Shown here one piece after another: positions 1-12,600 of a DNA stretch of 64,000 nucleotides (positions are counted from its first letter, which is position 1; each line of letters starts with the position of its first letter). The notes under the pieces were generated by a model. The model was given only the letters and a program-made list of their open reading frames with translations. It did not search any database and was not told where the DNA came from. Source of the DNA: Apostichopus japonicus (taxonomy: Eukaryota; Echinodermata; Holothuroidea; Aspidochirotida; Stichopodidae); the NCBI RefSeq assembly GCF_037975245.1, contig NC_092572.1, forward strand, positions 31,655,989 to 31,719,988. Direction: 5' to 3'. The translations under genes were made by a program, and so were the position numbers.

Positions 1-913
1 CCCCAGCGCACACCTGCGTTACACACTACACTCCCATTTACTGCCTTAGATCAATATCAAAACTGCTATTCTGGTTATGGGATTGTCCTGTCCTACAACA
101 CAACTTCTTTTGTACGCTTTTGCAATCTTAACAATAATAACAACATTTCTTGCGCTTTGAATTGCATCTAGCATTTCAACATGGAAAAAAAATGGGTTTA
201 ATCTTGGCTACTGACTTAGCTTATTGGGGCCAGCAAGGGTAAATTTTGAACAGTTTAAATCTCCAGAACATGGGCATCAATTGAGGTTATGTATGCATGG
301 TAGGATATCTGTCTGTACTTTAAAGTGTTTAGAGAATTTGGAGTAGGTCACAGTTCATTTAAGTCACCAGTGGTCAAAACTTGAAATCCTTGTAAACACG
401 AGGATCTCCATATGGGAAACCATTATTAGCTCTCGTATTTAGCATGTGTCTTTCATATAGTGAGTACAAGAATCCTATTACTTTGGATGAAAGTCACAGG
501 TCATGTGGGGTCAGCTGAGGTCCAAATATCAAAAATACTGTATCTTGAGAACTTTAAGTTCGGGAGAGATAATAAATGCATGGTACATTATCCAAATGAT
601 AAGTAAAACTGCTTCACAATTTTGTACAGGTGAAAGATCATTTAAGGTTTGAAAAAGTCAAACCCAACCAAATTTCTAAAGGTCAGGTCTCAAGAATCAG
701 AAGGTGAAAGGTCTTTTGAGGTCAACAGATGTCAAAGTATGAAAATCTTGTGAATTCACCAGTGGTCAAAACTTCCTATCTTAAATGCAGTTTTACATTC
801 AAAATTCTCAATTGTGGCCAGTAAGGATCACTTTTATGCCCAATTCTGGCGACCTGTTTACTTGTCAATATAATATTGTGTGTCTTACCTCATTTCAGCA
901 TATTTATCTGCAG
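1..913. other. Intronic or upstream DNA with degenerate AGGTCA-rich repeats
   Basis: No exon with a supported splice pair was found here. The stretch holds degenerate copies of a repeat built from AGGTCA-like blocks and the phrase 'cttgtaaacacgag' (about 380-530 and 640-760). The same repeat recurs at 2.4-2.7 kb, 5.66-5.89 kb, 10.4-12.2 kb and, inverted, at 47.8-48.15 kb. It is probably the upstream part of the intron before the exon at 914. Confidence 0.4.
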
Positions 914-1018
914 GACATATCAGCAGCATCCCTCTCAGGCAATCCTGCGCCATCACAGTCAGCAGATGTCCCACACTCAAAGAAGAGACGCTTTAATGAA
1001 TCTACAGCTGTAGTGATG
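914..1018 (+). CDS. Small exon, copy 1 of a tandem duplicated pair
   Basis: A 105-bp exon in phase 0 (35 codons), preceded by 'tttatctgcag' and followed by 'gtaaagttc'. The peptide starts DISAASLSGNPAPSQSADV, carries the basic run SKKRRFNES and ends AVVM. It is nearly identical to the exon at 2888-2998, and the similarity runs on into the downstream intron ('ctattgatcatctcagaatatc' in both). That points to duplication of a genomic segment of about 2 kb. Both exons are multiples of three, so including either or both keeps frame. Confidence 0.6.
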
Positions 1019-4000
1019 GTAAAGTTCATTCTATTGATCATCTCAGAATATCTTCCAAAATATTGATAATTTCGACAGAAAATTATATAGCAGCAAACAG
1101 AAAAGCGAGCCTGTTAAGTACTGATCACAAGTCACAATGTTGGATGTTGCAGTTGCACATATTGAAATGAAACTTTAAAAATTTGTGGGAAGGAAATAAT
1201 AAAATGTATCAAATAGCCATGGTCGGACATTTACCATTCGTCAAGCGGGATATTAAACAATTTCAAGACCGACTTCAAGACCAACCACTCTTTGTGATTG
1301 ACTGCAGTGACTAGCTGAGCAACATTTGAAACACTAACCAATAAAAGCAGCAACTTGCTTTATGATTGCAACTTGAACCATGACATTTCTCTGGCGTGTA
1401 TCTCAGGGACCTTGCGAGGGTCCAGGGACCCAACCCCTGGTAGCTCAAGCGTTTTCAGATATCCTTTGTCTTTAAGAAACAAGTTTAAAGCACAAAATGC
1501 GTTTGAGAGAGAAAAACAGCACTGAACTGACTTGGCTTTTTGCAAATTGACTGCAGTGACTAGCTGAGAGTTTCTAACAGCAATTTTAAAAGCAAAAAAT
1601 ATGTGTGAAAGAGAGAAATCAACTTATATGGAATGCATTTCAAAGCAGTGTCGAGTGTCTAGGGAGGGGGGAACCCCCAGAAGTTGTAAATTTTGAGATA
1701 TGACTTGTTTCCTTGTAGCGACTTTGAAGAATAATAGCACATGTCAGGAAGAGGAATTTAATGTCTGTATGAGGTGTTTCAAGCCTGGAAACCTTTCAGA
1801 AACTTCTTGTAGCTTTTTTAGCTTCAGCACAGAATGCATAGCAATGTCATAGGAATATATTTCAAAGTCCTCTGGGGGATTCAGAGGGAAAATAACCACA
1901 AAGGTGCCACAATTTTGTTAGCCTAATATTACCCAAATAAAGGAAATTAGGCAGAAGGCAAAGTGAGATTTGTTTACTGCAGCCGGCTTGGAGTCAAATG
2001 CGGCGGGGGAATCCCCAAGTTTGCAGTCACTGGTTTAATGATGATAATTCTGAACTTTGTGATCATTCTAAAAAAAATAACTTTAAAGGATGTGATGTAT
2101 GTACAAGGACATGATGAATAAAAAACACAAAATTTGTTATGTTAAATTTCTTCCTCCTGTAAGCTTGGCCTGTAATCCTAGTAATCATGGTAAATGATAT
2201 AAAGCATGTGTGAACTTGCACACATGATTTGTGAATGCATTTTGATAATGATAGTATTTTATGCATTGCTACATATTGAAAGCGTCATTAGGCAATGTAG
2301 GAAAGCTCTAAAACGTGGTAACTCTAAAAGTTGAGAGCTGCATTACATACATAATTCCATGTGGATTCACCAAAGTGATTACAATAATTGTTAATTGTAG
2401 AAGTCATAGGTGATTTGAGGTCAACAAGTCTAAAGTCCTTGTAAGCATAACATTATTGAAGTTTACCATGGTAGTTAATATTGACCTCAAATGACCTTTC
2501 ACCTCCACACAATCAATAGGATTTCATGTTTGTACATGTAATTTGGATCTGCTTTAGTAATTACACGTATCCTTTCAGTCTTACAACATATGTTAAGCTT
2601 GGATGAGCTTCATACTTGCTCTATAGAGGTGCTCTCAAATACAAGACTCCTTTGGTCTCTTTGGTAAAGGTCAGATGTCTGTTGAGGTCAACATAGTGAA
2701 AGTATGAAATCTCATGAACAGTTTGTGAATTAACCAGTGGTCAAACTTTCAATCTTGTCTGCACTGCTATATCAAATATATATTAATGTGGCAAATAAGG
2801 ATTCACTAAGCCTAACTGGCTACCTGGTTTATTTAGCAATATCCTAACTGTGTGTTTAATAACTCATTTCAACATATTTATCTGCAGGACGTATCATCAT
2901 CATCCCTCTCAGGCTTTCCTATGCCATCACAGTCAGCAGATGTCCCACACTCACACTCAAAGAAGAGACGCTTTAATGAATCTACAGCTGCAGTGATGGT
3001 AAAGTTCAGTCTATTGATCATCTCAGAATATCTTCCAAAATATTGATAATTTCGACTGTAAACCTATATCAGTAGCAAACAGAAAAGCGAGCCTGTTAAA
3101 TATTGCTCACAAGTGACAATGTTGGATGTTGCGCATACTGAATTGAAATGTAAAATGGAAGGAAATCAAATATTGTATCATGTAACCATGGCGGAACATT
3201 TACCATTTGAATTATTTCATGATTACGTGTATATTCATGTATTCTATGTAGGATATTTAATTGGGAGAGGGAATTTAAAAGTACCTGGTTTACTATAAAG
3301 TTCATTTCCTGTCTAGTTATTGGCCAAATTATCACTTTCAATAAAAAGCATTGCAGCAGGAGTTCTTTGATGCATGCCATTCACCGCATACCAGCATAGC
3401 TACACAAAAATAACCTGTTGGCCTGTAACTGTTGATGTGTTTTAATGCCTATACCTATAGTATGACTATATAAGTTGCTTTTATATTTGACTTACAACTT
3501 GCCTTGGACTGAGAAACATTGACTTGTGACTTGGTTTGATTTGCACTAAAGTCAAATGACTTGTGATAGACATGACATAATGATATAAAATTTACCTGTA
3601 GCTTTGCTTAAATTGAGAAACATTTGTGACTTGATATGACTTGTGATAAAATCGAATGACCTGTTACAGTCTTAACCTGATGAAATAAACTTTACCTTTG
3701 ACTTTACTTGAATTGAGAAACATTGACTGATGTATTAATGTGACAAAATAAATGACTTGGTTAAGACACTGAATCACAAGATTTAAAGAAGAATTAAACC
3801 CTGGGGTTTTTCACTGACCTTATCGTAGAGACTAATATTCTTACACCCTCTGTGAAATAACTAGGCAAAATTACCTTTCCCCAAATTTCCAGGAATGCTC
3901 TAGTTTTTTCTTCTATTAACCAACTGTTGGCGGCCATTATGTAAAGAATGTCGCTTCCAAAATGCCTTCTTGCAGCCACATCATAAGTTACACATTCTCC

Positions 4001-7000
4001 TCTCTGCATATGAACTGTACACTTGCTCTTAGAGATTGCTTGGAAGCTGGTCGAAAATGTTGGAGTACCGAGCATTTGGTTGTTCAAAAAGAAGAGCGGA
4101 AAAGGAGCAGGGAAGGGAAAACGATATTATGTTATTTCTGACGGGAATAGGGTTTCATAGAAAAAGGAACAAACAAAAGCACCAGACTGGCCCCTCCGTC
4201 GCAGAACTGTTACTAGTGTTGGAAGTTCTAACATCATAGTAACTGCCAGTGTCGGCCACAGTTCCAATCTGCTTAACAAGGTCTATAGGTCTCGTTGTCT
4301 CATTTCCTCCACTGTGTATTCAGGCTGGATTTGATAGCAGGTCAAGTCCAAATGCATCCATGTTCTCATGTTTTGAAAACCTCCCTAGCCCTGAAAGTGT
4401 TGGTAAGAAAATATTTTCTACATATTGCCTTAGTTATCGTGAATGGCACGTAATAATTGTTTGTCTTGAAATGCAATATGTGGCTCGCTTACCAAACAAG
4501 CGGGAACTTCCGGAATTTAAACAAAATGGCGAATGCCATGGGTAACAATTAAATCAATTTGTAAGCTTGAAAGAAATGTTTACAAGCATTCGTGTTGCTT
4601 CTGTTGAAAATAGCTTATTGCAAAACATTTTTAAGTAAAAAGTCCATGTGTAATATAAATATTTATATTTTTCTTGTTTTCTGATGTTAGGCTGGAGTGG
4701 AAGATTCTGCAGCTAGCAGCTCTAATAAAGTAGTTGATGCAGGATTATCTCAGTCACAGCAGAAGACTGGTGATGGAAGTCTAACTGTCAAACAACCCAT
4801 GGAAAACATTGATCTAGAAGTCAGGACAGGATGTCTCAGGGTAATAATTTACATGTACAAGATTCTGTTGTCCTAATAAAAGAGTCTTTTTTTTCATACT
4901 ACATAAATTGGTGCTTTACAGTCCAACTGGCCCTTCAGGCATACCTACTTTGACGTTAAAGTTCCATGGTTTGCTTGTATATATTACATCATGATTTATT
5001 TCTACTAAAATGCTTGCCATCTAGTACTGATGATATTTTGTGATAACTGATTTTAATGAAGTATGTGCTTGCTGCAGTTAGATTAAATGAGACTGAAATG
5101 TTTCAATAGTGAATGAATTAACTTCTATAGATATTTGACAGCATACGACCAAGCCCTCATGAATCCGTGCCATGTTTTATTTAAGACCTTAATAAATTAG
5201 AGTTAGTCAATTAAATGCTGGCTGTGCTCCTTTTGTCAACAATTTGCAATGTTCACAACTGACATACATGTTATCAACTTGTACACAAGAAGGATACAAC
5301 CGGCACAATGTTGGTTCATAAGTCAACTTTTGGAGATTACATACAATAAATTAAGTACTAAGCACAACTTTTCACAGCTTCAACCATTGTCGTGTGCATA
5401 GATTCTAGTTTTGGGTCCAGCTTCAGTTTCCCTGAGTGTGTAAAGTGGAAGTGAGTGTACAAACTTAAATGCAATTAGGTAACTATGAGTTTTTGGGGGA
5501 TCTGTATGATTAGATTTTGTGTTTATGGTGATCAAAAAGTTCCAATAAATAATTGATATTAGCATGTTCATTGGATCCTTTGTTCCCTCGGAGACTTAAT
5601 TAGTTGGAAATGCACAATGCAAATGATTGACCGGGCACGTCTCTTCTCGCCGCTTTGTCAAATTTCAAACGCCTTGTAAACTCGCAAGGTAGAGATATGA
5701 TGAATTCTCATATGTAGCACATGGATGCATGTTATTGTTTTTTTTTTTTTTAGTTCAAAGGCCATTTGAGGTCAACAGAGGTCAAAATATCTGAACACTT
5801 TTGTAAGCTATCAAATTCAAAATGGAATGCTTGAATATACTAATGGAGTACAATAACTCTTTTGTTTCTTCAGAGGTCAAAGGTCATTTAAGGTGGTTAG
5901 TACCAAACATGTCACAGTATATACTTTAACAACTGCAGGTGAAAATTATAGTTGGTTGATTGTTGCCCATAATGTGTACTACCTATATTTAGCCAAAGCA
6001 ATATTTATAGATGCTATACCTTCCTCTAGAAGGTTGCACATTTCTCAATGGCTTTTCTGTAAACCTGTGTTAAGCAAGGGGATTGCATCATTCTCCTGAA
6101 ATTTCATATTTTACATGGGATGGGGAATGTGGGGAAAATTGGGGGAAATTCACAAACTGCTTTGAGTGACTCCACTCTTGGAATTTAGTGACTCATGACG
6201 CACATGTTAACTCTGCCATTCTGTATCATGCTTTATTATATATATAAATGATATACAGCAGGTGTCAGTTATAGTATAATTTGTAAATGAACAATAATTG
6301 GAACACGATGGATTCATATTACTTCACTCTCTAATCAATTCATCAATCGTTATTAAATTCTTTGACAGGGGACCTGATAGAGAACTGATTTAGTTTGTGT
6401 ATGTTCTACTCATGTATCTAATCATATTACAGGATCTCTCCGGGAAAATTCCAAAAGAATGGAAAAATATAGGTAGAAATCTTGGACTAAAGGACCCAGA
6501 GCTTTGTATACTTGAGAGAGATAATAACAACCAGGGACACAAGGAAACTGTGTATCAGATGCTGCGGACTTGGAAACAAAGCCATGGCAGTAAAGCCACA
6601 TATCGAGTACTGGGAGAGGCTTTAGGAGCAGCTGGCCGCAGAGACCTGCAAGAGATGCTGTACAAGCAGGGTAAATATCTAATGTTATACCTCAAAGGAA
6701 CATAGCAATTAAATATATAACTGTTTCATACATAAAACTACTTTCTGCTACAGATACCGACTTTACCATTTAAAGTAAACTTGATTTCCTTCTGCAACAT
6801 TAAAACAGCAAATAAACTGTTTTGAATCTCACTTTAACAACTTTCACATTAATGAAGTGGACATATTTTCCTCCCTTGTCTGTGTAGGGTATTCTGTATC
6901 ATTTGATATGCACATAAAGCACATTAAAATTGTTTATAGCCAATCAGCATTAAAATATCTTGTTGTCTCTCACGTATAGACCACTTTATTTCATTAAATA

Positions 7001-7929
7001 TTTGTTTTACTCATCTCACCTGTTCAGCTGGTATCAAACAAGAAAACTAATGAGTGGCTAGAAACAGGCCAGAGTTCATACTGAGGAAAAAGCGTCCAAT
7101 ATGCAGCCAATCCGTCGGACGGAAGAGATCTCACAACTGCTCATTTCCTGGAGGAAGAAATACAATAGTGAGACGACTTGTAGTGTTCTTTACAAACAGT
7201 TGACAGATTCTTGTAGGAAAGAAAATATGTTAAGTCAAGGTGAGAACATTTGAAACATGTTACTATGATAACTCATATTTGAAATATTTAAAATGGGAGC
7301 TGAGAGTACCTGACTTGAATGGATGTGAGAAAATAATAGTCACAAACCTAAAACTCTCTTAAAGCAATGATCACATTTTACAGTTGCGTATCAACTTTCA
7401 TTTACTTTTCAGTTATTTGTAAATTTCAGCTTTTAGACTGATATCATAACATTCATAACATATCAATGGAAGACATGCATTTTTAATGAGCTTCCATCAT
7501 TGTTACAGCTATGAATATGCATATCAGTTTTCCCGTCGTTATGTTTACAACATTTATATCATTGATCATTTCAGAGTCAGTAGGTATGACTGGATCAGAG
7601 ATCTCTATTGGAATTGGAAAGCAATATTCAAACAGGTACAAAAGATTACTGCATTTTCACTGTTTGATCTATTCTAGTCTCATTACTAATAACCAGGATT
7701 GATTGGTCTTCTACCACTAGATACAAGACCGTCTCAAATCATCTTGTCATAATATATTAGTTAAATGTTAACAATCAGATTTCGAACATGGGATTCGCCA
7801 TTAGAATAATTTTAGTACTTCGTACCAAATTACATTACAAAGTTATATTGATGCAACTGCTTTTAATATGTTTTTTTTTTTGTTCTTTATAGATGCTTAC
7901 ATGATATCATGAACTGTATCAGCCTGTGA
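914..7929 (+). CDS. Death-domain protein gene, 3' part, multi-exon
   Basis: This is a partial gene model built from splice sites and phase; the 5' end lies outside the window or is unrecognised. Exons: 914-1018, 2888-2998, 4691-4840, 6433-6670, then 7028-7239, 7575-7635 and 7893-7929. The first three are flanked by AG/GT and keep phase 0. Exon 6433-6670 encodes a complete death domain of about 79 residues. Exon 7028-7239 encodes a second, weaker death domain. The stop in the longest model is TGA at 7927-7929. If the death-domain exon is joined to 7028 exactly as the sequence reads, translation stops at TAA 7048-7050. Restoring the second domain needs single-base corrections. Death domains assemble signalling complexes in apoptosis and innate immunity (family knowledge); which receptor or adaptor this is cannot be told. 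The upstream exons are Ser/Pro-rich with a basic KKRR patch, perhaps a nuclear localisation signal. Whether the damage is real or an assembly error is open. Confidence 0.55.
2888..2998 (+). CDS. Small exon, copy 2 of a tandem duplicated pair
   Basis: A 111-bp phase-0 exon (37 codons) preceded by 'tttatctgcag' and followed by 'gtaaagttc'. It differs from copy 1 by an added HS dipeptide before the KKRRFNES patch and a few substitutions, for example SSSS for AAS. The flanking intron is also duplicated. The pair could be used as mutually exclusive or cumulative alternative exons; that is inference. Confidence 0.6.
4691..4840 (+). CDS. Linker exon of the death-domain gene
   Basis: A 150-bp exon in phase 0 (50 codons) between 'ttttctgatgttag' and 'gtaataatt'. 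The peptide begins AGVEDSAASSSNKVVDAG and is rich in Ser, Gln and acidic residues; it looks like a disordered linker with no recognisable domain. It is phase-compatible with the exons on both sides, and a clean polypyrimidine tract precedes it. Confidence 0.5.
6433..6670 (+). CDS. Death-domain exon (complete domain)
   Basis: A 238-bp exon between 'catattacag' and 'gtaaatatc', phase 0 in and phase 1 out. It encodes about 79 residues that fit the six-helix death fold: helix 1 contains PKEWKNIGRNLGL, helix 3 carries the ELCILERDN segment, helix 4 has VYQMLRTWKQ, and the last helices carry ATYRVLGEALGAAGRRDL. The conserved Trp of helices 1 and 4 and the Leu spacing are present. Death domains bind other death domains in cytoplasmic signalling complexes (family knowledge). 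The partner is unknown. Confidence 0.8.
7028..7239 (+). pseudogene. Second death-domain exon, frame-damaged
   Basis: It is bounded by a strong acceptor ('catctcacctgttcag') and a donor ('caag|gtgag'). Read in phase 0, the start gives KKTNEWLETGQ, which aligns with KIPKEWKNIGR of the first domain. After one frame change near 7080 the other half reads EEISQLLISWRKKY and then ETTCSVLYKQLTDSCRK, which fits helices 4-6. The exon is 212 bp where the inferred phase pattern wants 211, so a single extra base would explain the break. The preceding exon also leaves phase 1 rather than 0. Joined literally, the protein ends AGIKQEN then TAA at 7048-7050. This may be a decayed domain, an alternative terminal exon, or an assembly error. 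Confidence 0.5.
7575..7635 (+). CDS. Short downstream exon of the death-domain gene
   Basis: A 61-bp exon between 'gatcatttcag' and 'gtacaaaag'. In phase 1 it encodes ESVGMTGSEISIGIGKQYS, continuing the frame that leaves the second death-domain exon. No domain is recognised. Support is splice sites and phase only. Confidence 0.35.
7893..7929 (+). CDS. Putative terminal exon of the death-domain gene
   Basis: The acceptor 'ttgttctttatag' follows a run of T and lies in phase 2. About a dozen codons (CLHDIMNCISL) end in TGA at 7927-7929. The DNA after it is AT-rich and fits a 3' UTR. This is a weak model resting on phase continuity alone. Confidence 0.3.
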
Positions 7930-8950
7930 TGTTTCTTTTGCAAATCCTACACAGTTGCGATGTGTATATAACAGCTGTATCCAAGCACTAAGAAAGCATA
8001 GTGATCTTCATATGTTATGCCAGGTATGCATTGTGCACATTTTACACTGCTTTTGAGACATTGTTTCTTCTTACCCATATCTGCGATAGCTAAGTCAGTG
8101 GAGCTAAGTTTACGCGATTGGCTAAGAAGTGCAAGGTTACATATATTCAGTGTCTTTCTAGTTAATGTTGACTGATGTACCTTAATTTAAGATGGGAATG
8201 TGATTTAAGGTTCTTGACCTAATTGATGTAACAAAGCCATTTTACACTTTTAGCCATTAGCTATTACCAATGTCCTGTTTACCTTTAACTTTCGTTTGGG
8301 ATCATGTGTCAAATTTAGTATGGATATTAAACGGTTTTCTTTGCCTCTTTTTCATTATTTGATTTATTTGTTAAATCTAATAGTGGAATGACAAAATGTA
8401 GTTGAGTTTAGTGACAATTGATTTACTATGAAACCTTTGTCAAATGCAAATACTGTCAAGGTGTGGTAATTGACCAACAGGAACATTGTTAATAATTTAT
8501 GAGAAAGTTGTAGTAATACCTGATGAAATGTCCCTAAACATTTTTAAATGTGAGTAAATGTTGCTAAAAGTACTACATTTAGAAAAAAAAAATGATCTCA
8601 ATGATCACCAGACACGAAATAAATCAAACAGGCGATTCTTAAAATGATCAATGACAAGAAACATTATATATGACGTCAGTTAGTCGTTCTCATTTGTCAT
8701 AATTCAAATCGGATTTCTATACAGTGAAGAAGAGACGATGACGTTTACTCGAACTCCAGAAGTTTCAGACAGCATTTGAATTTGCCTTATATACACCAGA
8801 AACGGCCATCAATGGATAAGTGAACAGAAAAGATATGTAGCCATTGAGAGTTATGCTAGATGAGAAGCAGCGGTATAGTAATTAATTGTAGCAGAGACAC
8901 AGAGCAGGCATCACCCAGCTGTCTTAACATCAATACATCTATGGCTAAGA
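7930..8950 (+). other. Probable 3' UTR and downstream intergenic DNA
   Basis: AT-rich sequence with no supported exon. It follows the last stop of the death-domain model and runs up to the minisatellite at about 8.97 kb. Nothing further is recognisable. Confidence 0.3.
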
Positions 8951-8969
8951 ATGAATCCAAGGGCATGGT

Positions 8970-9680
8970 GGGTATTGAGTTGTGGGGACACTGTGATCAT
9001 TGGTGGAAGCATCTATGACTATAGAGCATTACTGTGACTGCCACCTAATGTTTGGACCAGTTGTTTGGACATTGAGATCATAAATGGAGGAGTATCTATG
9101 ACTAGAGCACTACTGTGACTACCACCTAATGTTTGGACTAGTTGTGTGGACACTGGCATCATTGGCTCAGCGTCTATGACTATAGAGCACTACTGTGACT
9201 ACCACCTAATGTTTTGACCAATTTAGGCACACAGATCATTGAAGGAGAATCTATGACTATAGAGCATCACTGTGACTACCACCTACCTCATATTTGGACC
9301 AGTTGTGGGGACACTGAGATCATTGTTAGGGCATATCACTATAGAGCACTACCGTGAGCACCACCTAATATTTAGACCAGTTGTGGGTACACTGAGATCA
9401 TTGGTGGAGCGTGTATGACTAAAGAGCACTATTGTGACTGCCACATAATGTGTGGACCATTTGTGTGAACAATGAGAGCATTGGTGGAGCATATTACTAT
9501 AGAGCACTACCGTGACTACCACCTACTATTTGAACTAGTTGTGTGGACACTGAGACCATTTTTGGAGGAGTATCTATGACTGTAGAGCACTACTATGACT
9601 ACCACCTTATGTGTGGACCAGTTGTGTGGACACTGAGATCATTTGTGGAGCATATCACTATAGACTGACCACCTAATGTA
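8970..9680 (+). repeat. Minisatellite, about 80-bp unit, 8-9 copies
   Basis: Imperfect tandem units recur at 78-82 bp spacing. The anchor 'tttggaccag' and its variants start near 9051, 9132, 9212, 9293, 9371, 9451, 9529 and 9612. Each unit contains 'tatagagcactactgtgac' followed by 'taccacctaat'. Units differ by substitutions and small indels, so the array is old. No coding frame persists. Confidence 0.85.
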
Positions 9681-12600
9681 GCCACAATGTTGAAAATTTT
9701 ATGTAATGCCATATATCAAACTATAGTTTCACAAGGAGAGAAGTGTTAATTACTCTATGCATTTATTGATTGGAAACATACTTCTCTAGCATTAAGCATA
9801 ATCAAGTAATATAAACTAGAGGGCAATCCACAGAGTTATCTCATTGCAAAATCACTTAAATGAATTATTGCTTAATGTAGTGTACCTTTCAGTTTTTCTA
9901 CTTTCTTTGTGAAGGTGTCAAGTCTGTTCAACATTTGTCCTTGTATTCATAGCAGAAAGTCACTTGTTTGCTTTAATTGACCTCTCACCTATCTTAAGTT
10001 CCTAGAAGAGATCATCTTACACGAAAGGCCAAATGATCAATCACACCTTACGAATACGTCTGCAAACACATCATCAACCAAATCATAGGAATATGGGCGG
10101 GAACACACACAAGGCTGCATCATCATTAAGTGTATTAAGAAATGTTGTTGTGAAACAAATGTGCAGGTTGTTAGGTGAGTGCACTGGCATCACCTGTTTA
10201 AGAAGTGTTTAAGAAGTACAGAAGTCAGTAATCTAATAGGCTTTTGGCAAATTATTGTATTATATACCCAAAGATTTGCTATAGTGCCTTGACAATTGAT
10301 ACTCAGACATTTGACTATTATCTCAGTTACATCTTACATATAATGTGATAACATATTCATACCTGTGTAGGTTGCAAGTCAATTCAATGGTTCCGTTGGA
10401 ATTAAAGCAAGCAGTCCCTTCCTATATTGACCTTTCAACCTGACTGTTCATGTTTGTTTTCAGAGTAACCACATGTTTTTATATTACTTGACATACCTAC
10501 TATACCTGTGAAGGTTGCAAGTCAATCCAATACTTCGACTTTGTAATAGTGTAGCAAAAAGTAACTTTTTGAGTCATATGACCTTTGATTTTGACCTTTG
10601 ACCTCAGTTACCATTTCAGTCGCATTTTTTTTTATAGTACTGGAGGTATTCATTACACTTGTGATGGACAATGTAGTACTTTGCCTTGTAGTTATAACAA
10701 ACCCAATACATATGAATAGTTTGCATCCTTCTGTGCTCCTTGTCATAACCAGACAAAAGATTGTGCAGCATTGAGTGTGGTGTTAAATGCCAATGGTGTC
10801 AGAATATCAGCTGCAGCATCTATTTCCTGATGATACGATCTCGCCATCTGAAGTAAATTGGCAATATTTGTCAGTTTTTCACTTGCAAGGTAACCTTTCT
10901 TTGTAGATTCCCACATCCAAAATGTTTAAATCAGACTTTGAAATGAACGTTGTTTCATCTGGGAGCATCCTGTCAATAACTTTCTTTTAAATGTTCCTGC
11001 AAATTACCTTATTTTTGGTAAAAAGGGACCTCCCCATTTGAGGGGGAATGTTTACATCACTCAATTCTCAAGAAAATATATATCAGCTGTTTTATAGGAC
11101 TTGCATCAGGTAGGCCTAATTTTCAAGCAAGATTTCTAAATACTTTTGACTCTTATCTCATCCCTACACATAGTGTATTGGTGATGAGATATTTTACCCT
11201 ATCGACCTTGATTTGCAAAAATGGTAGTAAAATTGCTGCCCACATAACACCCTTTGAGGTACTGAACTGAAACTTGGTTGGTTGGTCTGACCAGGGAGCT
11301 GCATTCCGTGCATCGGCATGGGATGTAGTGCCTTGTGTGACTTACGACTTCAGCGATCAAATGACTAAAAAGCATTTTGGCCATTATGCAATATGGCGAA
11401 AGCCCTCAAACCTACGTGGGATTTTAGACTCTGCAAATTTGCAGCTCATTAAGTAATGTCAAAGGCCAAATGTCATGTGATCAAATGAGGTCCGACAATT
11501 TGTACAAAGAAAAAAGTTTGGTGACCACTCCTAAACAATAAAGCAGATTGACATCAAATTTGGTGGGTATGTGCCTGGGCATTGGTGGATTACTGATTAC
11601 TGATGTCATGAGGTCAGAGGTGAAGTGACAAAAATCAAACATCAAATCCATGTATGATGTCATAGACTGTATGCCTATAGTGCATTTATTATTGCAAAGC
11701 GCCAAAGGAATATATAATAATAATAATAATTATATAATAATTATTAATAATAATTATAAATAATAATCAAAGGAGGTAGAAATGTCAAAATTAGCTAAAT
11801 GTGTACGAATAAGCGTTTTGCAAATGATGGACCTTACATGTGGTGGGTATGTTCCTGGGTATAGGATGTATAACCTCGGTAACTAATGATGTAACTAGTG
11901 TCAAAGGTTAAATGACCAAATATCATTTCTGTCATTACAGGCGTATTAAATTGACAAAAGGGAGGAAACTTCCAAATCCATGGGTATCAGACTATGGAAG
12001 CTCACGATACATTTATTTATGTAAAATGCGAAGGGTCATGTTATCCATGGTCAAATGTGTGGACATCAAACTGGTCGGTATGTGTTGGGGTATGAGATGT
12101 AGTATCCCATATGACTTATAACATCCTAGGGTCAGAATCCAACGTCAAATAACCTAAATTCAGCATTTTGGCCATTGCACTCACATTTATAAATGACAAA
12201 GTGAGATGTTATGACCCACTTTGACCTGCACAAACAGTGGTTATGATTTCGTCACATGGCAGCATTTGGCTAATAAATCTTTCTCAAGTATTCTTAATAC
12301 TGTGACTGTCTGCTTTTTAATGCATATTTTCTTGGTAGAAGAGTGGGAGAATCAATTTTATAAAATGATCATTCAATTGCTCTAAATATCTTAGGGTAGG
12401 TAGGTAGAAGAGTTGTGGAAGAGTATATGATAACAATCAATAAGACTGAGAAATGAGATGTGAATGCTCTACCCATGTTTGTTATTTCAAATAAAACAAA
12501 CATATATTGTACATCTCATTGGTAGATTATGGTAAGGGAAACAAGGTGTTGGAAGGGTACAGAAGCAACCTTCACTCTTGTATGTACACTTATACACTTT

